Assembly (NCBI RefSeq): GCF_900091555.1
Contig: NZ_FMCX01000004.1
Coordinates: 186,001-250,000 of the forward strand
From: Micromonospora mirobrigensis
GTDB taxonomy: Bacteria > Actinomycetota > Actinomycetes > Mycobacteriales > Micromonosporaceae
Length of the DNA: 64,000 bases
Direction of reading: 5' to 3'
The notes below the pieces were generated by a model. The model was not told the origin of the DNA, did no database searches, and worked only from the letters and a program-made list of their open reading frames with translations. Shown here one piece after another: positions 17,437 to 25,689 of this stretch (position 1 is its first letter; every line of letters begins with the position of its first letter). A program made the translations under genes and the position numbers.

Positions 17437-18390
17437 TCAGGTCATCTCGTCCCAGCGCCGCTCGATCGGCGCCGGGGCGGCCACCGGCTCGGGTGCGGGG
17501 ATCGGGGCGACCACGTCGACCCGCTGCCCCGCCTCTACCGGTTCGGTGCTCAGGTCCAGCGGCGACACCTCGTCGTCGGCCACGTCGGCGTAGAGTTCCC
17601 GGCCCCGGCCCTTGCGGCGGTCGTTGAGGAACGCCACCCCGACCGCGCCGAAGTAGAGCGCGGAGAGGCAGATCGCCAGCGCCGTCATGCCGAACGGGTC
17701 GGGGGTGGGGGTGACCACCGCCGAGAAGGCGAAGAAGATGAAGATCGCCACCCGCCACCAGCTGAGCAGCCGCTTCGCGCTGGCCAGGCCGACGAAGTTG
17801 AGCATCAGCACGATCAGCGGGAACTCGAACGCCACCCCGAACAGCAGGATCAGGTTGGTGACGAAGGAGATGTAGCGGGTGATCTCCAGCGTGGTGGTGA
17901 TGTTCCCACCGGCGGAGACGTTGAGCAGGAACTCCAGGCCCTTGGCGGTGACGAAGTACGCCAGCACCGCGCCGCCGGCGAACAGCGGCGCCGCCAGGGC
18001 GGTGAAGATGTACGCGTACCGCCGCTCGTGCCGGTGCAGGCCCGGGGCGATGAACGCCCACAGCTGGTAGAGCCAGACCGGGGCGGCCACGATCAGCCCC
18101 ACCCAGAGGGCCACCTTCATCTGCAGCAGCAGCAGGTCGGCCGGGCCGAGCTGGACGAAGTTGCAGTCCCCGTTGGCCAGCCTCGACTTCGGCAGGCCGC
18201 AGTAGGGCTCCTGCAGCAGGTGCAGGACCGGGTTGGAGAGCCAGAAACCGACGCCGAAGCCGACGACGATGGCCAGCGACGCGCGGAACAGTCGGGTACG
18301 CAGCTCGCGGATGTGCTCGATGAGCGTCATCGAGCCGTCGGCGGCCCGGTCGAAGTTGCTCGGGCCGCGCTTGCGCAGGGCGATGGCCAC
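17437..18390 (-). CDS. tatC: Sec-independent protein translocase subunit TatC
   Basis: A 317-residue membrane protein with six hydrophobic segments. The conserved cytoplasmic N-terminus SMTLIEHIRELRTRLFRAS is at residues 20-38. TatC recognises twin-arginine signal peptides and assembles with TatA to move folded proteins across the membrane. The C-terminal 60 residues are a Pro/Ala/Glu-rich cytoplasmic tail. It follows tatA by 18 bases. The pafBC-tatAC order matches the arrangement known in mycobacteria. Confidence 0.95.
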   Translation of the reverse strand: MAIALRKRGPSNFDRAADGSMTLIEHIRELRTRLFRASLAIVVGFGVGFWLSNPVLHLLQEPYCGLPKSRLANGDCNFVQLGPADLLLLQMKVALWVGLIVAAPVWLYQLWAFIAPGLHRHERRYAYIFTALAAPLFAGGAVLAYFVTAKGLEFLLNVSAGGNITTTLEITRYISFVTNLILLFGVAFEFPLIVLMLNFVGLASAKRLLSWWRVAIFIFFAFSAVVTPTPDPFGMTALAICLSALYFGAVGVAFLNDRRKGRGRELYADVADDEVSPLDLSTEPVEAGQRVDVVAPIPAPEPVAAPAPIERRWDEMT

Positions 18391-18408
18391 GGTGCTCGGG
18401 CCCTTCGG

Positions 18409-18735
18409 TCAGTTGTCGCGGACGCGCTGCACCGGGTCGACCGGCGGGGCGTACGGCTGCTGCACCGGCTGCGGCTGGGCCTGCGGCTGCGGCGGGTACG
18501 GCTGCTGCTGCGGCTGGGCGTACGGCTGCTGCTGGGGCGGCAGCGGCTGGTAGCCGGCCTGGGCGTCGGCCTTCTCGGCGAGGTCGTCGTCGTCGTGCAG
18601 GCTCTTGGTCTCCGCCTTGATGATCCGCATCGAGCGGCCCAGCGAGCGGGCCGCGTCGGGGAGCCGCTTCGCGCCGAAGAGCAGGATCAGCACGACCACG
18701 AGTACGGCGATGTGCCACGGCTTGAGGGCACCCAT
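18409..18735 (-). CDS. tatA: Twin-arginine translocase subunit TatA
   Basis: A 108-residue protein. One transmembrane helix (residues 7-21, WHIAVLVVVLILLFG) is followed by the hallmark FGAKRLPDAARSLGRSMRIIKAE amphipathic helix. The acidic stretch DDDD is near residue 49, and the C-terminal half is a low-complexity PQQQPY/PQPQ repeat tail ending in PVQRVRDN. TatA oligomerises to form the translocation path. ATG 18735 is used. The 213-base gap upstream (18736-18948) suggests tatAC can have its own promoter. Confidence 0.93.
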   Translation of the reverse strand: MGALKPWHIAVLVVVLILLFGAKRLPDAARSLGRSMRIIKAETKSLHDDDDLAEKADAQAGYQPLPPQQQPYAQPQQQPYPPQPQAQPQPVQQPYAPPVDPVQRVRDN

Positions 18736-18948
18736 GGGAAGCTCCAGTCGCTCTGTGTCGAAGGGTGTGTCGCAGCCCATCGTACGTGCGTCGCGGGCCG
18801 TTGCCACCCGCCGGGCCCCTGCTGGTGGGTGCCGGCCGGTGAAGTCTCGACCACCACGAAGTGTCCCGTCAACCACCCGGGGCTGATCATCGCGGCGCGG
18901 AACGGACGGCGAACGCGCAGCCGCGCACACGGCACCGACCGGGATCGA

Positions 18949-19197
18949 TCAGTGGCCGCGCCTGGCCTTGATCAGCTCCACCCGCTGCTGGGTGGTCTCG
19001 GCGCGGCGCTGGAGCTCCCCGGCCCGCGCGGCGAGCTCCTCGGCGGCGTCCCGCAGCGCCTCCGCCTCCCCCTGGCGCCGCTGCAACGCCACGGCCGCCC
19101 GGCGCAGCCGGGGCAGCCGCACCAGCACCGGCCGGGCCGCCAGGGCCAGCACGACGAGCGCGAACAGCAGCACCGCGAGCACGATCCACTTCACCAC
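18949..19197 (-). CDS. Small membrane protein with coiled-coil tail
   Basis: An 82-residue protein: one N-terminal transmembrane segment (KWIVLAVLLFALVVLALAARPVLV) followed by a charged helical region rich in Arg/Glu/Ala (RRQGEAEALRDAAEELAARAGELQRRAETTQQRVELI) that should form a coiled coil in the cytoplasm. GTG at 19197 starts ten bases after the pafC stop, so it is probably cotranscribed with pafBC. Not a TatB homologue by sequence, though the layout (one helix plus amphipathic helix) is reminiscent. Function unknown. Confidence 0.75.
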   Translation of the reverse strand: MVKWIVLAVLLFALVVLALAARPVLVRLPRLRRAAVALQRRQGEAEALRDAAEELAARAGELQRRAETTQQRVELIKARRGH

Positions 19198-19207
19198 GGC
19201 GGTCAGC

Positions 19208-20215
19208 CTACTGGGTGACCGCGGCCACCGCCGGGTCGCCCGCCGGGGTGGCGTACGCCGCCAGCGCCGCGGTCGCCTGGGCACGGACCTGCTCGGCCAG
19301 CTCGGCCGGGGCCACCACCGTCACGTCGGGCCCGAGGCCGAGCACGAACCGGCGGGCCCAGCCCAGGTCGGTCACCCGCAGCGACACCACCCACTCGTCA
19401 CCGGTGCCGCGCTCCACCCGCTCACAGGGGTAGTACTCGGTGATCCACCGCTCCCCCCGCCCGATCCGCAGGGTGATCAGCGGCAGGTCCGGCGACGGGC
19501 GGAACACCCCGTCGCTGAGGTCCTGCGGGCGGGCCTGCGGCGGCGCCACGGCCGGTTCGTCCAGCACGGCGACGGCGTCGATCCGGTCGACCCGGAACAG
19601 CCGGACCGCCTCGGCGCGCCGACACCACGCCTCGACGTACGCCCGGCCACCCACCATCAGCATCCGCAGCGGGTCGATCACCCGCTCGGTGGTCTCGTCC
19701 CGGGCCGCGGTGTAGTAGGTGATCCGCAGCGCCCGGCCACCCTCGACCGCCGCGCGCAGCTCCCGCACCCGGGCGGTGTCACCGGGCAGGCGTACCTCCA
19801 CCGGCGCCCCGGCCAGGTCACCGGCCGCGCTCTCGATCTTGGCCAGGGCCCGCTCGACGGCCTCCCGGTTGGCCACGCCCGGCGTCTCGGCGATCATCCG
19901 CAGCGCCACCACCAGGGCCAGCGCCTCGTCCGGGGTCAACCGCAGCGGCCGGTCGATGCCCGCGTCGTAGGTGATGGTCACCCGGTCACCGTCGAACGCC
20001 ATGTCGATCAGGTCACCCGGGCCGTAACCGGGCAGCCCGCACACCCAGAGCAGCTCCAGGTCCTCGCGCAGCTGCCGCTCGCTCACCCCCAGGTCACCGG
20101 CCGCCTCGGCGATCTCGATGCCGGGCCGGGCCAGCAGGTAGGGCACCAGGTTCAGCAGCCGGGCCAGCCGGTCGGCGGACGTCCGGGACCCGGCCCGGGG
20201 CGTCGGCCGGCTCAC
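19208..20215 (-). CDS. pafC: WYL-domain transcriptional regulator PafC
   Basis: A 335-residue protein with an N-terminal winged-HTH (residues about 12-75, RLARLLNLVPYLLARPGIEIAEAAGDLGVSERQLREDLELLWVCG), a WYL domain (about 140-225) and the WCX C-terminal extension. In mycobacteria PafB and PafC form the activator of the RecA-independent DNA-damage response. The start overlaps the pafB stop by four bases (ATGA), consistent with stoichiometric synthesis. Confidence 0.9.
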   Translation of the reverse strand: MSRPTPRAGSRTSADRLARLLNLVPYLLARPGIEIAEAAGDLGVSERQLREDLELLWVCGLPGYGPGDLIDMAFDGDRVTITYDAGIDRPLRLTPDEALALVVALRMIAETPGVANREAVERALAKIESAAGDLAGAPVEVRLPGDTARVRELRAAVEGGRALRITYYTAARDETTERVIDPLRMLMVGGRAYVEAWCRRAEAVRLFRVDRIDAVAVLDEPAVAPPQARPQDLSDGVFRPSPDLPLITLRIGRGERWITEYYPCERVERGTGDEWVVSLRVTDLGWARRFVLGLGPDVTVVAPAELAEQVRAQATAALAAYATPAGDPAVAAVTQ

Positions 20216-21201
20216 CGGGCCACCGCCAGCTCGTCGTGGCGGGCGGCGATCTCCTTGAGCCGCTGGATGACCGCCTCGCGCACCTCCGGTGGGTCGACCA
20301 CCCGCACGTCCGGCCCGTACCCGACCAGCTGGCCGGCGAGGTAGTCCGCGTCGGCGTACGGCAGGACGAGGAGGTCACCGTCCGGGCGGGAGGCGTTCTC
20401 CACCGCCCAACGGCGCAGGCCGGCGACCCGGCCGGGGGTGACCAGCACGGTGGCCCGCCCGGTCCGCTCCACCGGGCCCGACCAGCGGGCGACGTGGCTG
20501 ATCAGGTCGACGTCGGCCGGTGGCCGGTAGGCGCCCGGCGCGCCGGTCGGCCGGACCGCGCCGACCACCCGGGAGAGCCGGAAGCAGCGGGTGGCGCCCC
20601 GGTCCAGGTCGTGTCCGACGACGTACCAGCGGCCGCGCCAGCAGACCACGCCCCACGGCTGCAACCGGCGGGTGGTCGGTTCGTCCCGGTCCGGGACCCG
20701 GTAGTCGAAGCTGACCTCCCGGCGGTCCCGGGCGGCGGCGGTCAGCGGCGCGAACGCCGGGTCGACGGTGACCATCGGCTCCAGACCGAGGGTGGCCTGC
20801 GGGTCCACGTCCACCCCGGCGGCGCGCAGCTTCGCCAGCCCCGAGGAGGCGGCGGCGGCCAGCCCGGCGTGCTGCCACAACCGGGCCGCGATCCCGACCG
20901 CCGCGGCCTCGTCCGGCTCCAGGGGGATGTCGGGCAGCGCGTACTCCCGGTGCGCGATCCGGTAGCCGGGCTCGGCGTCGAAGACGCTCGCCGTCCCGGT
21001 CTCCAACGGCACCCCCAGCTCCCGCAGCTCGGCCTTGTCCCGCTCGAACTTGCGCTGGAACGCCTCATGGTCCTTGGCGTCGTCGGGGTCGTGCTCGTAC
21101 CCGGGGACGGTCGCGGCGATCTGCGCGGCGGTCAGGAACCGTCGGGTGGAGAGCAGGCAGATCACCAGGTTGACCAGGCGTTCGGTGCGGGTCCGCGACA
21201 C
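20212..21201 (-). CDS. pafB: WYL-domain transcriptional regulator PafB
   Basis: A 329-residue protein beginning MSRTRTERLVNLVICLLSTRRFLTAAQIAATVPGY, the PafB-type HTH, followed by a WYL domain with RRLQPWGVVCWRGRWYVVGHDLDRGATRCFRLSRV near residues 160-195 and a WCX region. Partner of PafC in sensing DNA damage in mycobacteria. Here pafB is divergent from a cation efflux gene and is separated from pafA by nearly 6 kb, unlike the contiguous pafABC of mycobacteria. Confidence 0.9.
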   Translation of the reverse strand: MSRTRTERLVNLVICLLSTRRFLTAAQIAATVPGYEHDPDDAKDHEAFQRKFERDKAELRELGVPLETGTASVFDAEPGYRIAHREYALPDIPLEPDEAAAVGIAARLWQHAGLAAAASSGLAKLRAAGVDVDPQATLGLEPMVTVDPAFAPLTAAARDRREVSFDYRVPDRDEPTTRRLQPWGVVCWRGRWYVVGHDLDRGATRCFRLSRVVGAVRPTGAPGAYRPPADVDLISHVARWSGPVERTGRATVLVTPGRVAGLRRWAVENASRPDGDLLVLPYADADYLAGQLVGYGPDVRVVDPPEVREAVIQRLKEIAARHDELAVAR

Positions 21202-21331
21202 GGTTAGACGCTAGCAGCCCACACGTCCGCGCCGGGGACCCGCGCGGGCGTGCCGCGCCGTACGCCACATTCGGCGTTCCCCGGTAGCCGTCGCCGGGCG
21301 GCCCGGACCGGGCGGACTTAGGGTGAGGCCC

Positions 21332-22330
21332 ATGTCGGAAGCGGAAGTCAAGAGCGAGAGCGTCGGCACGGTCGTGGTCGCCGGCGCGGCCAACCTCGCC
21401 ATCGCCATCGCCAAGCTGGTCGCCGGCCTGATCTCCGGCTCGGCGGCGATGCTCTCCGAGGCCGCCCACTCGGTCGCCGACACCACCACCGAGGTGCTGC
21501 TCTACCTGGCGCTGCGGCGCGGCGCGAAGCCCGCCGACACCCGACACCCCTTCGGGTACGGCAAGGAGAGCTACGTCTGGGCGTTCCTGGCGGCGCTGTT
21601 CACCTTCGTCGCCGGCGCCGGTTTCGCCATCACCCACGGCGTCACCACCATCCTCGTGCACGAGCACAGCGGCAACTACCTGATCTCGTACGTCGTGCTG
21701 GCCATCTCCTTCGTCATCGAGGCGATCTCCCTGGCCCGGGCGGTGCGCCAGGTCCGCAGCGAGTCCCGCCGCTGGCGCACCAGTCCCCGCCGGTTCCTGC
21801 GGCTCACCGCCGACACGACCGTCAAGGCGGTCTTCCTGGAGGACAGCGCCGCGCTGATCGGCCTGCTCATCGCCGGCGTCGGGCTCGGCCTGTCGCAGCT
21901 CACCGGCGACGAACTCTACGACGGCGTCGCCTCCATCCTGATCGGCGTGCTGCTGCTGGTGGTCGCCGCCATCCTGGCCACCAGCAACATCTCCCTGCTG
22001 GTCGGCCGGGCGGTGCCCGAGCGGATCCACCGCGAGATCGAGCGCGACCTGGCCGGCCTGCCGACCGTCGACCGCATCGACACGCTGATGACCATGCAGC
22101 TCGGGCCGGAGGACATCCTGGTCGCCGCCAAGGTCGACTTCCGCGACGACGCCACCGGCGCCGACATCGAGGCCGCCGCCGACGAGGCCGAGCGGCGGCT
22201 CACCGAGCGCTACCCGGAGATCGCGTACGTCTTCCTCGACCCCACCCGGTCGCTGCCCGGCCTGGAGGGGCGGCGGGCCCGACGTACCCAGGAGGGCAGC
22301 CCCCAGGAGTCGGCCTCCCCGCAACCCTGA
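21332..22330 (+). CDS. Cation diffusion facilitator family efflux protein
   Basis: A 332-residue CDF protein with about six transmembrane helices in residues 10-225 and a cytoplasmic ferredoxin-like domain after that. The metal-site helices are visible as SEAAHSVADTTTE (helix II, His and Asp) and the VKAVFLEDSAALIG segment (helix V). HPFGYGKESYVWAF near residue 72 is diagnostic. It would expel zinc, iron or manganese in exchange for protons; the metal is not predictable. ATG 21332 follows GGGTGAGG. First gene of a plus-strand block lying between pafBC and pafA. Confidence 0.88.
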   Translation: MSEAEVKSESVGTVVVAGAANLAIAIAKLVAGLISGSAAMLSEAAHSVADTTTEVLLYLALRRGAKPADTRHPFGYGKESYVWAFLAALFTFVAGAGFAITHGVTTILVHEHSGNYLISYVVLAISFVIEAISLARAVRQVRSESRRWRTSPRRFLRLTADTTVKAVFLEDSAALIGLLIAGVGLGLSQLTGDELYDGVASILIGVLLLVVAAILATSNISLLVGRAVPERIHREIERDLAGLPTVDRIDTLMTMQLGPEDILVAAKVDFRDDATGADIEAAADEAERRLTERYPEIAYVFLDPTRSLPGLEGRRARRTQEGSPQESASPQP

Positions 22331-22372
22331 CCCGGCCGCGACCGGATCCCCCGGCGCGGATACCGTGCCGGG

Positions 22373-23458
22373 ATGGTGCGATGGCGGTCCGGCACGGTCA
22401 CGGTGGTACGACGGCGGTGGACCGGCGCGGTGGAGCTCGACGTCGCCCTGCCCGACGGCTCCACCATGCGGGCGCTGGCCTACCCGGCGCTGGTCGGCGA
22501 CCCCGAGCCCGGCGACCGGGTGCTGCTCAACGCCGGCGCCCTGCTGATGGGGCTGGGCACCGGCGGGTACGCGCTGGTGGTGGCCCTGCCCGACCGGCTT
22601 CCCCCGGACCCGCCGCAGATCGGTGACACCCGCGACGCCGGCCACCTGGTCAAGGCCCGCTACACCCCGTTGCAGCCGATCCTGCTCGGGGTCGACGAGG
22701 AGGCCTCCCCGCACCGGGAGCTGCTCGCCACCGCCGAGGACGTCGCCGGGATGCCGGTGGTCACCGCCGACCTGCACTCCGCCCTGCCGGCGGTCCTCGC
22801 CGGTGTCCGCACCGATGCGCCCGACGCCCGGGTGGCGTACCTGCTCACCGACGGTGGGGCGCTGCCCGCCTGGTTCTCCCGCACCCTCGCCGGCCTCGCC
22901 GGCCAGCTCGCGGGCACGGTCAGCGTCGGGCAGGCCTTCGGCGGCGACCTGGAGGCCAGCACCCTGCACAGCGGCCTGCTCGCCGCCCGGCACGTGCTCC
23001 ACGCCGACGTGGCGATCGTCGCCCAGGGACCCGGCAACCTCGGCACCGGCACCCGTTGGGGCTTCTCCGGGGTGGCCGTCGGCGAGGCCGTCAACGCCGT
23101 CGCCGCGCTGGGCGGGCGGCCGGTCGGCTCACTGCGGATCTCCGACGCCGACCCCCGCCCCCGGCACCGCGGCGTGTCCCACCACAGCCTCACCGCGTAC
23201 GGCCGGGTCGCCCTGACCGGCGCGGACCTGGTGGTGCCCGACGGCCTCGACCCGGCGCTGGCCGCCGAGGTGGACGCGGCGCTGACCCCGCTGGCCGGCC
23301 GGCACCGGATCGTCCGGGTGCCCACCGACGGGCTGGACGCCGCGCTGCGGGCCAGCCCGGTCGGCCTGTCGACGATGGGTCGCGGGCTCGACGCCGACCA
23401 CGCCTACTTCCTGGCCGCGGCCGCCGCCGGCCGGCACGCCGTACGCCTGCTGCGCTGA
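22373..23458 (+). CDS. DUF3866 family protein
   Basis: A 361-residue cytoplasmic protein of the actinobacterial DUF3866 family: ALLMGLGTGGYALVVALP near residue 55, GHLVKARYTPLQ near residue 88, VGQAFGGDLEASTLHSGLLAARHVLHADVAIVAQGPGNLGTGT near residues 185-225 and HRGVSHHSLTAYGRVAL near residue 262. Function unknown. ATG 22373 starts 42 bases after the cation efflux gene, so the two may be cotranscribed. Confidence 0.85.
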   Translation: MVRWRSGTVTVVRRRWTGAVELDVALPDGSTMRALAYPALVGDPEPGDRVLLNAGALLMGLGTGGYALVVALPDRLPPDPPQIGDTRDAGHLVKARYTPLQPILLGVDEEASPHRELLATAEDVAGMPVVTADLHSALPAVLAGVRTDAPDARVAYLLTDGGALPAWFSRTLAGLAGQLAGTVSVGQAFGGDLEASTLHSGLLAARHVLHADVAIVAQGPGNLGTGTRWGFSGVAVGEAVNAVAALGGRPVGSLRISDADPRPRHRGVSHHSLTAYGRVALTGADLVVPDGLDPALAAEVDAALTPLAGRHRIVRVPTDGLDAALRASPVGLSTMGRGLDADHAYFLAAAAAGRHAVRLLR

Positions 23459-23600
23459 CCGGCGCTCCCACCGGCGGGTGTATCGGGGACGTATCGAGAA
23501 ACGCATACGCCACCGCAACGGCCCGGCGTCTTGGCTGGGGGACGAACCGCGGCGCCGCAGACGACGGCGCCGCGTCCCCGACCGGGAAGGGAACCCGCGG

Positions 23601-24289
23601 ATGGACTCGAAAGCGGTAGGAGGTGTCGGCCGGCGGCGGCTGGTCGCCTGGGGCGGGCTGGCCGCCGCCGGGGTGGTGGCGGCCGGCGGACCGCTCGGGG
23701 GCGCCGTCGGCCACGCGGCCCCCGTCCACCCGGCCCGGAGCACATCTTCCGGCGCTGCGGGATGACCGGTTCGGCGTTCTTCACCCGACCACGGTGGCTC
23801 ACCGACCGGCACATCGCGCACCCGTACCTCACCCTGGCCGACGGAAGCCGGGTCGACGCCCTGCGCCACCTCGACCAGGGCAGCCCGTACCCGCACCTGC
23901 TGGGTCGGAACCCGGGACGCGCCTTCATCGACGCCCTCGGCGACGGCGGGTTCGCCACCGCACCCGACCTCGTCCGGTTCGTCCGCGCGCTGGGCGACGG
24001 CACCCTGCTCGACCGGCCCTGGGCCGACGTGCTCACCGCGGCCAAGGTCCCCCTCGGCCCCACCTCGTTCGGCACGTACGGGCCCTCGGCCGAGATCCTC
24101 GGCGGCCAGTGGGCGATCCAACGGGCCGGCGGCGACCCCGGTGTGGGGGCCAACTGGAGCAGCTACCCGGACACCGGCTGGGTCGGCGTCATCCTCGCCA
24201 ACCACGACGACGCGCCACTGCCGGAGATGATCGCCCGGGAGATGCGGGCCGTGACCGGCGTCGCGCCCGGCGACGGGTCGGGTGGCTGA
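23601..24289 (+). pseudogene. Decayed serine beta-lactamase / D-Ala-D-Ala carboxypeptidase-family gene
   Basis: A ribosome binding site and ATG at 23601 begin a clear secretion signal (VGRRRLVAWGGLAAAGVVAAGGPLGG, cut near HAAP), but that frame stops at 23763-23765. From about 23738 another frame carries the C-terminal third of a class C beta-lactamase-family hydrolase: HIFRRCGMTGSAFFTRPRWLTDRHIAHPY, then a body to 24289 with SYPDTGWVGVILANHDD. The region that should hold the SxxK nucleophile and YxN motif is missing between the two parts. The simplest reading is an internal deletion that also shifted the frame. A short product cannot be excluded but would lack the catalytic centre. Confidence 0.8.
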
Positions 24290-24292
24290 GCC

Positions 24293-24985
24293 GTGGAGCA
24301 GTCACCGCCACGGCACCGCACCGGCGTCGTCGCGCTCGCCGGCCTGGCACTGCTGGGCCTGGCGGGCGCGGCGTACGCCGTGCGGCGGCCGCTGCTGATG
24401 TCCGCCCCGGCCTGCCTGGCCGGACGGTGGCACGGCTGCGGCGACACGGAGAACGGCGTGCTGCTCATGATGCTGGTCGGCCTGCCGGCGGCCGCCGTGG
24501 TGGCGTGGGCCCTGGCGCGCCACCGGCGGGCCACCGGCGCCCCCTCCGCGTGGCGGGCGTCGCTGGCCGAGGTGGGCATGATCTACGGGACGGCGCCGAT
24601 GGTCTGGCTGACCCTGATGCCCGGGCCGGGGGCCGGCACCGCACCGGGGCGGACCAGCCTGGTCCCGCTGCGGGACCTGGCCACCATGGGACCGCTCGGG
24701 GTCGCCGGCAACCTGCTGATCTTCGCGGCGCTGGGCTGCTTCGCCCCGATCCGCTTCGCGGCCCTGGCGTCCCTGCCACGCATCCTGGCGCTCGGGGCGG
24801 GCTGCTCGGTCGCCGTGGAGACCCTGCAGTACGTCCTGCGGCTGGACCGGGTGTCGTCCGTCGACGACGTCCTGGTCAACGCCGCCGGCGCCGCGCTGTT
24901 CGGGCTGGCGTCGCGCCGCTGGTGGCGCCGGACGGCGACGCCGACGGCCACCCGCCCCCGCCCCGCGCCGGCACCGGCAGACTGA
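24293..24985 (+). CDS. VanZ-like family membrane protein
   Basis: A 230-residue membrane protein with about five hydrophobic segments. MIYGTAPMVWLTLMPG near residue 100, NLVxG-like GPLGVAGNLLIFAALGCFAPI near residue 137 and ETLQYVLRLDRVSSVDDVLVNAAGAALFG near residues 180-208 correspond to the VanZ domain. VanZ confers low-level teicoplanin resistance in enterococci; most VanZ-like proteins are uncharacterised. GTG starts three bases after the pseudogene stop, and the response regulator follows five bases after its own stop. Confidence 0.82.
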   Translation: MEQSPPRHRTGVVALAGLALLGLAGAAYAVRRPLLMSAPACLAGRWHGCGDTENGVLLMMLVGLPAAAVVAWALARHRRATGAPSAWRASLAEVGMIYGTAPMVWLTLMPGPGAGTAPGRTSLVPLRDLATMGPLGVAGNLLIFAALGCFAPIRFAALASLPRILALGAGCSVAVETLQYVLRLDRVSSVDDVLVNAAGAALFGLASRRWWRRTATPTATRPRPAPAPAD

Positions 24986-24990
24986 CCCGC

Positions 24991-25689
24991 ATGCGCGTAC
25001 TGATCGTGGAGGACGAGCCCTACCTGGCCGAAGCGGTCCGCGACGGCCTGCGGCTGGAGGCGATCGCCGCGGACATCGCCGGCGACGGCGACGCCGCCCT
25101 GGCGGCGCTCGGCGTGAACTCCTACGACCTGGTGGTTCTCGACCGCGACATCCCCGGGCCGTCGGGGGACGAGGTCGCCCGGCACATCGTCGCCTCCGGC
25201 AGCGGCATCCCGATCCTCATGCTCACCGCCGCCGACCGGATCGACGACAAGGCGTCCGGGTTCGAGTCGGGCGCCGACGACTACCTCACCAAGCCGTTCG
25301 AGCTGCGCGAACTCGTCCTGCGGCTGCGGGCGCTGGACCGTCGGCGCGCACCCGCCCGACCCCCGGTCCGCGAGCTCGCCGGCCTGCGACTGGACCCCTT
25401 CCGCCGGGAGGTGTTCCGCGACGGACGCTACGTCGCGCTCACCCGCAAGCAGTTCGCCGTGCTGGAGGTCCTCGTCGACTCCGGCGGCGGGGTGGTCAGC
25501 GCCGAGGAGCTGCTGGAGCGGGCCTGGGACGCCAACGCCGACCCCTTCACCAACGCCGTACGGATAACCGTCTCCGCGCTGCGCAAACGGCTCGGCGAGC
25601 CCTGGGTCATCGCCACCGTTCCGGGCGTCGGCTACCGCATCGACACCCCGGCACGAGAGGGTGGCTCATGGACAGAGCCTCGGGCCTGA
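24991..25689 (+). CDS. OmpR-family two-component response regulator
   Basis: A 232-residue regulator: receiver domain at residues 1-115 with phospho-acceptor Asp51 in LVVLDRDIPG, the acidic pair VEDE near residue 7 and lysine in LTKPF near 101; winged-helix DNA-binding domain at about 130-228 (RYVALTRKQFAVLEVLVDSGGGVVSAEELLERAWD). It should bind promoter DNA when phosphorylated by the kinase encoded next; the genes overlap by 22 bases. Confidence 0.92.
   Translation: MRVLIVEDEPYLAEAVRDGLRLEAIAADIAGDGDAALAALGVNSYDLVVLDRDIPGPSGDEVARHIVASGSGIPILMLTAADRIDDKASGFESGADDYLTKPFELRELVLRLRALDRRRAPARPPVRELAGLRLDPFRREVFRDGRYVALTRKQFAVLEVLVDSGGGVVSAEELLERAWDANADPFTNAVRITVSALRKRLGEPWVIATVPGVGYRIDTPAREGGSWTEPRA

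Noticed and set aside
18949..19197. tatB
   Set aside because: One transmembrane helix plus charged helix is TatB-like in outline, but the hinge motif (FGxxKLP/GPERLP type) is missing and actinobacteria usually encode tatB elsewhere.
23738..24289. Functional short beta-lactamase starting at an internal ATG (23762)
   Set aside because: The remaining part lacks the SxxK nucleophile and YxN motif, and no ribosome binding site precedes that ATG.
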